Source of the DNA: an uncultured Mesorhizobium sp.
GTDB taxonomy: Bacteria; Pseudomonadota; Alphaproteobacteria; Rhizobiales; Rhizobiaceae
Assembly: GCA_950071955.1 (NCBI GenBank)
Contig: CATMOC010000189.1
Span: 1 to 7,043, forward strand
DNA: 7,043 bases
Direction of reading: 5' to 3'
A program made the position numbers and the translations under genes. This document shows, piece after piece, positions 1 through 6,600 of this stretch (the stretch's first letter is position 1; each line of letters opens with the position of its first letter). Below the pieces are notes generated by a model that did no database searches, was not told the origin of the DNA, and was given only the letters and a program-made list of their open reading frames with translations.

Positions 1-1
1 G

Positions 2-1723
2 GGCCACGCGGGGCTGGCCAAGCTCGCCTTCCCCGGCTCGACCGAGGTCGGCCGCATCCTGCGGCGCCAGACGTCGGGGACCGGCAAGAAGCTGTCGCTC
101 GAACTCGGCGGAAAGTCGCCCTTCATCGTCTTCGACACCGCCGACATCGACGCCGCGGTCGAGGGCGTGGTCGACGCGATCTGGTTCAACCAGGGGGAAG
201 TCTGCTGCGCCGGCTCGCGCGCCATCGTTCAGGAAGGCATTGCGGAAAAATTCCATGCCAAGCTGAAGGCGCGCATGGAGACGCTGCGGGTGGGGCCGCC
301 GCTCGACAAGTCGACCGACATCGGTGCGGTCGTGGCGCCGGTGCAGATCGCCTCGATCCGGGCCAAGGTCGAGGCCGGCGTGAAGGAAGGGGCGAGCCTC
401 TGGCAACCATCCTGGGCGAACGACGACTTCACGAAGGCCATGGAGAAGGGCTGCTTCTTCCCGCCCAGCCTGTTCACCGGCGTGTCGCCCGCCTCGAGCC
501 TCGCCCAGGAGGAGATCTTCGGGCCGGTGCTGGTCTCCATGACGTTCCGCACGCCGGGCGAGGCGGTGACGCTCGCCAACAACAGCCGCTACGGGCTTGC
601 AGCGTCCATCTGGTCGCAGAACCTCGACGTCGCCTTCGACGCGGCGCGCAAGGTCAAGGCCGGCGTCGTGTGGATCAACTCGACCAACCTCTTCGACGCG
701 GCGGTGGGCTTCGGCGGCTACAAGGAAAGCGGCTTCGGGCGCGAGGGCGGCCGCGAGGGCATGCTTGAATATCTGGTGCCTGCCTGGGAGAAGAAGGCGA
801 AGGCCCTGCCTGCCGCGACGCCGCTGCCGGCACCGCTCCCGGTCGACGACGACGCCGGACCGGGTGGGGCAAGCGCGAGCCTCGACCGCACGGTGAAGCT
901 TTATGTCGGCGGCAAGCAGGTGCGGCCGGATTCGGGCTACTCCTATCCGGTGTTGGACGCCAAGGGGCGGCTGATCACCGAGGCCGGCTACGGCAACCGC
1001 AAGGACATCCGAAACGCGGTGGAAGCGGCGCGCAAGGCCGACGCCTGGTCCGACATGACCGGGCATGCGCGCGCGCAGGTGCTGTGGTTCCTGGCCGAAA
1101 ACCTGGAACTGCGGTCGGAGGAGTTCGCGGGGCGGATCGCGCAGATGACGGGCGCGTCGCAGAAGCAGGCGGGCCGCGAAGTGGCGGCGTCGGTGGCGCG
1201 GATCATCCACTACGCGTCCCGCGCCGATAAATACGACGGCCGCGTGCGCGCGCCGCAGCCCCGCATGCTGGCACTGGCGCTGCCGGAGCCGTTCGAGGTG
1301 ATCGGGATCTCCTGTCCCGACGAGGCGCCGCTGCTCGGTTTCGTGTCGCTGGTCGCGCCGGCGATCGCCATGGGCAACCGTGTCGTCGTCACGCCCTCGC
1401 AGCATCACCCGCTGGCGGCCTGCGACCTCTACCAGGTGCTCGACACGTCTGACTTGCCGGACGGGGTGATGAACATTGTCACCGGCGACCGCGACCAGCT
1501 TGCCGGCGTGATGGCCAAACACGACGACATCGCAGCGTGCTGGTACTTCGGCTCGGCGGAGGGCAGCGCCATGGTGGAACGCGAGTCGGCGGGCAATCTG
1601 AAGGCCACGTGGGTGAACAACGGCAAGGCGCGCGACTGGCACGACGGGGCCCAAGGCCAGGGCGAGGAGTTCCTATTCCGGGCGACGCGCATCAAGTCGA
1701 TCTGGACGCCGTTCGGGGTGTGA
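2..1723 (+). CDS. ALDH16-type two-domain aldehyde dehydrogenase, 5' end missing
   Basis: This is the last 573 residues of an NAD(P)-dependent aldehyde dehydrogenase; the frame is open from base 2 and the start lies outside the window. The first domain keeps the catalytic parts: FPGSTEVG near window residues 10-17, ELGGKSP at 34-40 with the general-base Glu34, NQGEVCCAGSR with the nucleophile Cys68 (codon 203-205), EEIFGPV and GYKESGFGREGG. A Pro/Ala/Asp-rich linker (about 785-890) leads to a second ALDH-like domain of about 275 residues (KLYVGGKQV, PEPFEVIGISCPDEAPLLGF, LPDGVMNIVTGD). That domain has no recognisable catalytic cysteine motif and ends at TWVNNGKARDW. This architecture matches the ALDH16 family, in which bacterial members keep the N-terminal cysteine. 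The substrate cannot be read from sequence. Being upstream of deoA on the same strand suggests acetaldehyde from deoxyribose breakdown, which is inference. An alternative is a general aldehyde detoxifier. Confidence 0.88.
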   Translation, partial: GHAGLAKLAFPGSTEVGRILRRQTSGTGKKLSLELGGKSPFIVFDTADIDAAVEGVVDAIWFNQGEVCCAGSRAIVQEGIAEKFHAKLKARMETLRVGPPLDKSTDIGAVVAPVQIASIRAKVEAGVKEGASLWQPSWANDDFTKAMEKGCFFPPSLFTGVSPASSLAQEEIFGPVLVSMTFRTPGEAVTLANNSRYGLAASIWSQNLDVAFDAARKVKAGVVWINSTNLFDAAVGFGGYKESGFGREGGREGMLEYLVPAWEKKAKALPAATPLPAPLPVDDDAGPGGASASLDRTVKLYVGGKQVRPDSGYSYPVLDAKGRLITEAGYGNRKDIRNAVEAARKADAWSDMTGHARAQVLWFLAENLELRSEEFAGRIAQMTGASQKQAGREVAASVARIIHYASRADKYDGRVRAPQPRMLALALPEPFEVIGISCPDEAPLLGFVSLVAPAIAMGNRVVVTPSQHHPLAACDLYQVLDTSDLPDGVMNIVTGDRDQLAGVMAKHDDIAACWYFGSAEGSAMVERESAGNLKATWVNNGKARDWHDGAQGQGEEFLFRATRIKSIWTPFGV

Positions 1724-1751
1724 GGCGGGCTTCATGGCGGCGCGCAGATTT

Positions 1752-1924
1752 ACCCCCCTCTGCCCTGTCGGGCATCTCCCCCTCAAGGGGGGAGATCACT
1801 TGTCGCAACTGCTTTCGCTACTCACAGGCATTTCGGTAGACGCAGGGAAATCGGAGCTGCCGATCTCACCATCCGAGGGAGAGGTTCCCTCTCTTCGACA
1901 AGACCTTCGGAGGCAGAGGTGGGT
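1752..1924. repeat. Short palindromic intergenic repeat element (RIME/MITE-like)
   Basis: The gap between the aldehyde dehydrogenase and deoA is bounded by inverted repeats: ACCCCCCTCTGCC at 1752-1764 and GGCAGAGGTGGGT at 1912-1924, which match at 12 of 13 positions. Inside are a small GCCC/GGGC hairpin (1762-1773), a 9-bp hairpin (1774-1796) and a GAGGGA/TCCCTC hairpin (1875-1891). The motif series, a CCCCTCTGCCCTG-like end followed by ATCTCCCCC and its complement, resembles the abundant mosaic intergenic repeats of rhizobia (RIME-like elements), from memory. No transposase is encoded, so any movement would need an enzyme supplied from elsewhere. The two halves are not full mirror images, which suggests a decayed or mosaic copy. 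The reading frames that cross it are not credible genes. Confidence 0.6.
1774..1796. other. Strong GC-rich hairpin inside the intergenic repeat
   Basis: ATCTCCCCC (1774-1782) pairs perfectly with GGGGGAGAT (1788-1796) around a 5-base loop. It lies about 50 bp after the aldehyde dehydrogenase stop codon. It could act as an RNA processing or stability element, or as a partial attenuator between that gene and deoA. The bases after it (CACTTG) contain no T-run, so it is not a classical intrinsic terminator on the plus strand. The perfect pairing is seen directly; any function is inferred. Confidence 0.5.
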
Positions 1925-1971
1925 TACTGCCGCTTCCAGCTCCTTTTTCCGCCCATGCTTCGGGGTGTGAC

Positions 1972-3288
1972 GTGCTCCCGCAGGAAATCATCCGCAAGAA
2001 GCGCGACGGGAAGGCTCTGACGGCGGACGAGATCGCCTTCTTCGTGAAGGGACTGGCGGACGAGAGCGTCACCGAGGGCCAGGTCGCGGCGCTCGCGATG
2101 GCGGTGTTCTTCAACGGCATGGGCCGCGACGAGGCGGTGGCGCTGACGCTTGCCATGCGCGATTCGGGCGACGTGCTGTTGTGGGACGATCTCGACGGGC
2201 CGATCGTCGACAAGCATTCGACGGGCGGAGTGGGCGACAACGTCTCGCTGATGCTTGCTCCGATCGTGGCGGCCTGCGGCGCGTTCGTACCGATGATCTC
2301 CGGACGCGGGCTCGGCCATACCGGCGGGACGCTGGACAAGATGGATTCCATTCCCGGCTACGCCAGCCAGCCGGCGAACGAGACCTTTCGCAGGACCGTG
2401 CGGGAGGTGGGCTGCGCCATCATCGGCCAAACCGGCAACCTTGCGCCGGCCGACAAGCGCTTCTACGCCATCCGCGATGTCACCGCGACGGTGGAGTCGA
2501 TCCCGCTCATCACCGCCTCGATCCTTTCGAAGAAGCTCGCCGCCGGCCTGAAGGGTCTGGTGCTCGACGTGAAGTCCGGCAACGGCGCCTTCATGACAAA
2601 GGGACGCGACGCGGTGGCATTGGCGACGAGTCTCGTCGAGGTGGCCAACGGCGCGGGGCTCGCCACGACGGCGCTGCTGACCGACATGAACCAGCCGCTC
2701 GCCTCGGCGGCCGGAAACGCGCTGGAGGTGATCAACGCGGTCGATTTCCTCACGGGACGCGCCCGCGACCGGAGGCTGGAGGAGGTGACGCTCGCGCTTG
2801 CCGCCGAGATGCTGGTTTCGGCCGGGCTCGCGGGTTCGCGCCAGGACGGCGAGGCTTCCGCGCGCGCGGCGCTGAACGGCGGCAAGGCGGCGGAGACCTT
2901 CGGCCGAATGGTGTCGAGCCTTGGCGGGCCGGCGGGTTTCGTGGATGACTGCCGCGCGCATCTTCCGACCGCGCCGATCGTCCGGCCGGTCCCGTCACCC
3001 TCCAGCGGCTTCGTCACCGGCATCGACACGCGCGCCGTCGGCGTTGCCGTCGTGGCGCTGGGCGGAGGCAGGACCAGACCCGGCGATGCCATCGACCCTG
3101 CCGTCGGTCTGAGCGGATTGCTGCCCGTCGGCGCGGAGTTCGGACCCGGCGATCCGCTGGCGATGGTGCACGCGCGCGACGAAGCCGCGGCGGAAGCTGC
3201 GGTCGCGGCAGTGCATCAGGCCTATTCGATCGGCGAGAGGCGGCCGTCCCGCGGAAAGCCGGTGCTGCGCCACATCGGCGCGCAATGA
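1972..3288 (+). CDS. deoA: Thymidine phosphorylase
   Basis: Cytosolic enzyme that reversibly splits thymidine or deoxyuridine with phosphate into the base and 2-deoxyribose-1-phosphate. The 438 residues closely follow E. coli DeoA (440 residues) end to end. The phosphate-binding loop KHSTGGVGD is at 81-89, and the family signature [14 protein letters not shown] is at 110-123. Arg168, Ser183 and Lys187 sit where E. coli Arg171, Ser186 and Lys190 contact the pyrimidine base. The start is GTG at 1972, chosen because [12 protein letters not shown] aligns with the E. coli N-terminus; only a weak GGGG (1962-1965) stands in for a ribosome binding site. The gene lies 248 bp after the aldehyde dehydrogenase and ends 15 bp before a convergent gene. 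Its free bases (thymine, uracil) connect it to upp nearby. Pyrimidine-nucleoside phosphorylase (Pdp) is the close alternative, but similarity to DeoA is stronger. Confidence 0.96.
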   Translation: MLPQEIIRKKRDGKALTADEIAFFVKGLADESVTEGQVAALAMAVFFNGMGRDEAVALTLAMRDSGDVLLWDDLDGPIVDKHSTGGVGDNVSLMLAPIVAACGAFVPMISGRGLGHTGGTLDKMDSIPGYASQPANETFRRTVREVGCAIIGQTGNLAPADKRFYAIRDVTATVESIPLITASILSKKLAAGLKGLVLDVKSGNGAFMTKGRDAVALATSLVEVANGAGLATTALLTDMNQPLASAAGNALEVINAVDFLTGRARDRRLEEVTLALAAEMLVSAGLAGSRQDGEASARAALNGGKAAETFGRMVSSLGGPAGFVDDCRAHLPTAPIVRPVPSPSSGFVTGIDTRAVGVAVVALGGGRTRPGDAIDPAVGLSGLLPVGAEFGPGDPLAMVHARDEAAAEAAVAAVHQAYSIGERRPSRGKPVLRHIGAQ

Positions 3289-3303
3289 GGGGACGCCGGT
3301 CGT

Positions 3304-3870
3304 CTACTGCTCCAGCAGCATCGACCCATTCTCGACCTTGAACTTGTCGAGGCGGTTGAGGAAGCTCATCCCGATGAGGATGTCGTTGAGCGCGCGGTCC
3401 TGCAGCACCACCGCCTTGACGCCCTCGACACGGATCCTGCCGATCTCGAGCGATTCCAGGTCGGCCGATGCGGCCAGCGCAACGCCGTTCGCCGTCTCGA
3501 TCCGGTAGCGGAAATCATCGGGAGAGAGTTTGATCCCGACCTTGCGCGCCGTGGATTCGTTGAAGGCGACCAGCGTCGCCCCCGTGTCGATCATCGCCTC
3601 GACGCGGCGCCCGTTGATCCTGAAGTCGCCCATGAAGTGCCCGCGCGCGCCCATCGTCAGTTCCACGCGGCGGCCGGTGAGCTGCTTCTGGGAGGGCAGG
3701 GCCGCCAGGTTGACGACGGGGATCGGCCGTTCCTCCTCGGGCGCGGCCGTGATCTGCGTCAGTCCCCCTGAGGCGAGGTTGTGAAACAGTGCCGGATTGG
3801 CCTGATAGACCAGCGGCACGGACGCCGCCAGACCGACCGAGACACTGAGTGCAAGCAGCTTGCGCGTCAT
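3304..3870 (-). CDS. Membrane-anchored clan AA (retropepsin-like) aspartic protease, TIGR02281-type
   Basis: A 188-residue protein with a hydrophobic N-terminus (about residues 4-22) that should be a signal anchor, then a Pro/Glu-rich spacer (about 42-58), then a single retropepsin-like domain. The domain shows MIDTGATLVAFNE with the presumed catalytic Asp95, followed by the typical ILIGMSFLNRLDKFKVENG near the C-terminus (164-182). Such single-lobe proteases are expected to work as dimers, here probably facing the periplasm. Substrates of the bacterial family are poorly known. The start at 3870 is preferred over the upstream ATG at 3897 because AAAGGTGG sits just before it and because the anchor then begins directly with MTRKLL. 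It lies downstream of upp on the same strand, 119 bp away, and converges on deoA. No functional link to nucleoside salvage is evident. Confidence 0.85.
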   Translation of the reverse strand: MTRKLLALSVSVGLAASVPLVYQANPALFHNLASGGLTQITAAPEEERPIPVVNLAALPSQKQLTGRRVELTMGARGHFMGDFRINGRRVEAMIDTGATLVAFNESTARKVGIKLSPDDFRYRIETANGVALAASADLESLEIGRIRVEGVKAVVLQDRALNDILIGMSFLNRLDKFKVENGSMLLEQ

Positions 3871-3920
3871 GATCCACCTTTCTGGTGCGGCGATCATGGC
3901 GGCGCAGCCTTGAAATCGGC

Positions 3921-3985
3921 TTAAGCGGAATGTGAAAGCGCGCGCCGCAACCCCGTTTCGGCGCCGGTGGTTAGCGGAAGGTGAA
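3921..3985 (-). repeat. Pair of short direct repeats between upp and the protease gene
   Basis: Read on the minus strand, TTCACCTTCCGCTAA (3985-3971) and TTCACATTCCGCTTAA (3936-3921) are near copies, with 12 of 13 bases shared in the TTCAC-TTCCGCT core and about 49 bp between them. They occupy the 119-bp gap in front of the protease gene, so they could be a tandem regulator site or remnants of a small duplication. No convincing -35/-10 promoter could be placed with confidence. Confidence 0.35.
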
Positions 3986-3989
3986 CGGC

Positions 3990-4619
3990 CTACTTGGTGC
4001 CGTACATGCGGTCACCGGCATCGCCGAGGCCGGGCACGATATAGCCCTTCTCGTTGAGCCGCTCGTCGATGGATGCGGTGAAGATCGGCACGTCGGGATG
4101 CGCCTTGGTGAAACGCTCGATGCCTTCCGGCGCGGCGAGCAAGCAGAGGAACCGCAGGTTCGTCGCACCCCGCTGCTTGAGCTTCTCCACCGCCGCGATG
4201 GCAGAGTTCGCGGTGGCCAGCATCGGATCGACGACGATCACCAGCCGGTCGGCGAGGTCGCTCGGCGCCTTGAAGAAGTACTCGATCGCCTCGAGCGTGT
4301 CGTGGTCGCGGTAGAGTCCGACATGGGCAACGCGCGCGGCCGGCACGAGGTCGAGCAGGCCTTCCAGCAGTCCGTTGCCCGCGCGCAGCACGGAGGCGAA
4401 GACGAGCTTCTTTCCTTCGAGGGTCGGGGCCTCCATGGTCTGGAGCGGCGTCTCGATCGTCGTCGTCGTCAGTTCCAGCTCCCGCGTGACCTCGTAGCCC
4501 AGAAGCAAAGAGATCTCGCGCAGCAGGCGGCGGAACCCGGCCGTCGAGGTCTCCTTATTGCGCATGATGGTGAGCTTGTGCTGCACCAGCGGGTGACTGA
4601 CGACGGTCACATTCTGCAT
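3990..4619 (-). CDS. upp: Uracil phosphoribosyltransferase
   Basis: Cytosolic pyrimidine salvage enzyme converting uracil and PRPP to UMP and pyrophosphate. The product is 209 residues, the usual length. Diagnostic stretches are [12 protein letters not shown] (9-20), [14 protein letters not shown] (74-87), the PRPP-binding loop [14 protein letters not shown] (127-140), and the C-terminal uracil-binding end [18 protein letters not shown]. The loop reads ATANSA where many homologues have ATGGS or ATGNS, a Gly-to-Ala change that may be lineage-specific. The ATG at 4619 is chosen over one 36 bases upstream because AAAGGAG lies 8 bases before it and because [14 protein letters not shown] is the normal N-terminus. 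It follows add by 104 bp on the same strand, so co-transcription is plausible. It would recycle uracil released by nucleoside phosphorylases such as the neighbouring DeoA. Confidence 0.96.
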   Translation of the reverse strand: MQNVTVVSHPLVQHKLTIMRNKETSTAGFRRLLREISLLLGYEVTRELELTTTTIETPLQTMEAPTLEGKKLVFASVLRAGNGLLEGLLDLVPAARVAHVGLYRDHDTLEAIEYFFKAPSDLADRLVIVVDPMLATANSAIAAVEKLKQRGATNLRFLCLLAAPEGIERFTKAHPDVPIFTASIDERLNEKGYIVPGLGDAGDRMYGTK

Positions 4620-4664
4620 CGGGCATTGCTCCTTTCGGCGGACCTGGGCATCCAAGCAGGCTTA

Positions 4665-4692
4665 GCGCATGAAGGGCCGCTGCGATATGCGC
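4665..4692. other. Inverted repeat in the add-upp spacer
   Basis: GCGCAT (4665-4670) and ATGCGC (4687-4692) can pair around a 16-base loop in the middle of the 104-bp spacer between add and upp. There is no following T-run on the minus strand, so it does not look like an intrinsic terminator, and read-through from add to upp remains possible. Six-base pairings are common by chance in DNA of this composition. Confidence 0.25.
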
Positions 4693-4723
4693 GTTTGGGC
4701 GAAACCAACAGGCTCGTGACTGG

Positions 4724-5701
4724 TCAGCGCGGCCGGACGGCATCGAGGCGGGCGAGAAGAGCCGCCTTCGTCTTCTTGTCGACATAGGCGGCCTCGATGG
4801 CGGTGCGGGTAACGGCCGTCAGCGCCTTGTCGTCCATGCCGAAATGGTCGCGCCCGATCTCGTATTCGCGTTTCAGGCTGGTCCAGAAATAGGGCGGATC
4901 GTCCGAATTGAGCGTCACCTTGCAGCCGGCGTCGCGCAGCTTCGGGAAGGGATGGCTTTCGAAGCCGTCGAAGACGCGGAGCGCGATGTTGGAGCCGGGA
5001 CAGCACTCCAGGACCACGCCCTCGTCGGCGATCCTGCGCACGAGGTCCGGGTTCTCGATGGCGCGAACGCCGTGGCCGATGCGCGTCGGCCTGAAATGGT
5101 CGAGGGCCGACTGCACGCTCTCCCAGCCGCCGAACTCGCCGGCATGGACGGTGATGCCGAGCCCCGCCTCGCGGGCGATCTCGAAGGCGCGGACGTAGTC
5201 CTCCGGATCGCCGAAGCGCTCCTCGCCCGCCATGCCGAAGCCGGTGACGAGCGGCTCGCCGCAACGGGCGGCGAAACGCGCCGCCTTTTCCACCGACTCG
5301 ACGCCGAAATGGCGCACGCCGGTGACGATCATGCGGCTCTCGATGCCGGTCTTGGCCTTGGCGCGCCTCATGCCTTCCGCCAGCCCGGCGGTGTAGGCCG
5401 CGGCCGAAAGTCCGGCGCGCTCGGCGTGGTCGGGCGAGGTGAAGAATTCCGAATAGATGGCCCCGTCGCGGGCGAGGCTGGAGAGATAGGTTTCGGCGAG
5501 GCGGGCATAGTCGCCCTCGTCGCGGAAGAGATCGGCGGACTGGTCGTACGCGGCGAGGAAACTGGTGAAATCGTCCCAGACGAAGGCGCCGTCGCGGATG
5601 AAGCCGGACACGTCGGCACCGTATTTCTGGGCCTGTTTCACGACGAGGTCCGGCGAGGCGGCACCTTCGATGTGACAGTGAATCTCCGCCTTGAGGACCA
5701 T
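4724..5701 (-). CDS. add: Adenosine deaminase family protein
   Basis: Zinc hydrolase of the adenosine/adenine deaminase family, 325 residues (E. coli Add has 333). It most likely turns adenosine and deoxyadenosine into inosine and deoxyinosine plus ammonia. The metal and catalytic residues are all present: His8 and His10 in HCHIEG, His186 and Glu189 in TVHAGE, His210 in RIGHGVRA, and Asp267-Asp268 in LNSDDPPYF. Position 12 is Glu, where mammalian adenosine deaminase has the Asp (HVHLDG) that contacts the ribose; HxHxEG is also seen in adenine deaminases, so substrate choice is less certain than the chemistry. The ATG at 5701 is chosen because AAGGA lies 6 bases upstream and the next residues lead straight into the first metal motif; the frame stays open further upstream but antisense to ubiE. 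It is the first minus-strand gene, divergent from ubiE, and is followed by upp. Confidence 0.9.
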   Translation of the reverse strand: MVLKAEIHCHIEGAASPDLVVKQAQKYGADVSGFIRDGAFVWDDFTSFLAAYDQSADLFRDEGDYARLAETYLSSLARDGAIYSEFFTSPDHAERAGLSAAAYTAGLAEGMRRAKAKTGIESRMIVTGVRHFGVESVEKAARFAARCGEPLVTGFGMAGEERFGDPEDYVRAFEIAREAGLGITVHAGEFGGWESVQSALDHFRPTRIGHGVRAIENPDLVRRIADEGVVLECCPGSNIALRVFDGFESHPFPKLRDAGCKVTLNSDDPPYFWTSLKREYEIGRDHFGMDDKALTAVTRTAIEAAYVDKKTKAALLARLDAVRPR

Positions 5702-5810
5702 TTTGTTTCCTTCTTCGTTCTCAATTCGGCGCGGCGGTTCACCGCGTCCACAACAATAGCGCCCGCCAGCCGCATCGGCTATGGTCCCGGCGCATTCGAC
5801 GGATGACCAG
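5702..5810. promoter_or_regulatory. Shared divergent upstream region of add and ubiE
   Basis: This 109-bp gap separates the divergent starts of add and ubiE, so promoters for both should lie here or within the neighbouring coding ends. It contains a dyad GCGGT-TC-ACCGC at 5734-5745 and the clear add ribosome binding site on the minus strand just right of 5701. I could not place a sigma-70 -35/-10 pair with proper spacing on either strand. The regulatory role is inferred from gene orientation alone. Confidence 0.45.
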
Positions 5811-6587
5811 ATGACAGAACCAAGAACGACCGCGCGCGGCGGCATGGAAAACTCCTTCGGCTTTCGTAGCGTTCCTGCCGGCGAGAAGCAGCCGCTCGTG
5901 GACGAGGTCTTCCACAAGGTGGCCAAGCGGTACGATCTCATGAACGACCTGATGTCGGGCGGGCTCCACCGGCTGTGGAAGGACGCGTTGGTTTCTTGGC
6001 TCAATCCGCCCCGGCGCGCCGGCTGGACATGCCTCGACGTGGCGGGCGGCACGGGCGACATCGCCTTCCGCATCGTGGAGGCATCGGGGAACGCCGCCCA
6101 CGTGACGGTGCTGGACATCAACGGGTCCATGCTGGCGGTCGGACGGGAGCGGGCGGCGAAGCGCGGGCTGTCCGAACATGTCAGTTTCGTGGAGGCGAAT
6201 GCCGAAGAACTGCCGTTTCCCGACGAGAGCTTCGATGCCTACACCATCGCCTTCGGCATCAGGAACGTGCCCAGGATCGACCGGGCCCTTTCGGAAGCCT
6301 ACCGGGTGCTGAAGCCCGGCGGCCGTTTCCTGTGCCTGGAATTCTCGGAAGTCGACATGCCCATGCTGGACCGGGCCTACGAGGCCTGGTCGTTCAACGC
6401 CATCCCCGCGATCGGCAAGGCGGTGACGGGGGACGAGGATTCCTATCGCTATCTCGTGGAATCGATCCGCAAGTTTCCCAACCAGAACGACTTCGCCAGG
6501 ATGATCGAGGCGGCGGGCTTCGAACGGGCCACGTTCCGCAACCATTCCGGCGGGATCGCGGCGCTCCATTCCGGCTGGAAGCTTTGA
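5811..6587 (+). CDS. ubiE: Ubiquinone biosynthesis C-methyltransferase UbiE
   Basis: SAM-dependent C-methyltransferase that methylates the benzoquinol ring during ubiquinone synthesis (and demethylmenaquinol in bacteria that make menaquinone). The product is 258 residues. It shows [17 protein letters not shown] (33-49), the SAM-binding motif [14 protein letters not shown] (75-88), the acidic LDING (101-105), the UbiE/COQ5 signature stretch [13 protein letters not shown] (148-160), [13 protein letters not shown] (167-179) and the terminal [12 protein letters not shown]. The start at 5811 ([18 protein letters not shown]) matches the usual rhizobial N-terminus; only a weak GGA precedes it. An in-frame ATG at 5781 would add ten unconserved residues, and one at 5844 is also possible. 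It is followed after 13 bp by ubiB, with the ubiB ribosome binding site overlapping the ubiE stop, so the two are co-transcribed and probably translationally coupled. Confidence 0.96.
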   Translation: MTEPRTTARGGMENSFGFRSVPAGEKQPLVDEVFHKVAKRYDLMNDLMSGGLHRLWKDALVSWLNPPRRAGWTCLDVAGGTGDIAFRIVEASGNAAHVTVLDINGSMLAVGRERAAKRGLSEHVSFVEANAEELPFPDESFDAYTIAFGIRNVPRIDRALSEAYRVLKPGGRFLCLEFSEVDMPMLDRAYEAWSFNAIPAIGKAVTGDEDSYRYLVESIRKFPNQNDFARMIEAAGFERATFRNHSGGIAALHSGWKL

Positions 6588-6600
6588 AGGCCTTGATCCG

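Noticed and set aside
1734..1970. Small open frames across the aldehyde dehydrogenase-deoA gap as a possible small gene
   Set aside because: The frames run through the inverted repeats and hairpins of the repeat element, and no convincing ribosome binding site or protein character is seen.
1924..2961. Long minus-strand open frame (345 codons) opposite deoA
   Set aside because: It is antisense to an unmistakable deoA, rich in Arg/His/Gly as expected of a GC-driven shadow frame, and shows no recognisable domain.
3289..3303. Bidirectional terminator between the convergent deoA and protease genes
   Set aside because: The 15-bp gap allows only a 4-bp pairing (GACG/CGTC) with no T-run on either strand.
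4844..5806. Long plus-strand open frame (320 codons) opposite add
   Set aside because: It lies antisense to the well-supported deaminase, has repetitive Glu/Gly/Ala/Arg composition and no family resemblance.
5702..6130. N-terminal extension of the deaminase to an ATG at 6130
   Set aside because: The extra 143 residues are antisense to ubiE and resemble no domain, while a good ribosome binding site and the family's normal N-terminus mark 5701.
5739..6569. Long minus-strand open frame (276 codons) opposite ubiE
   Set aside because: It is fully antisense to ubiE, with Arg/His/Gly-rich composition and no recognisable motif.
4724..6587. Deaminase next to ubiE as a 6-aminodeoxyfutalosine deaminase/menaquinone pair
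   Set aside because: Some deaminases of this family act in the futalosine pathway, but no other futalosine genes are present, the genes are divergent, and ubiE-ubiB indicates ubiquinone synthesis.
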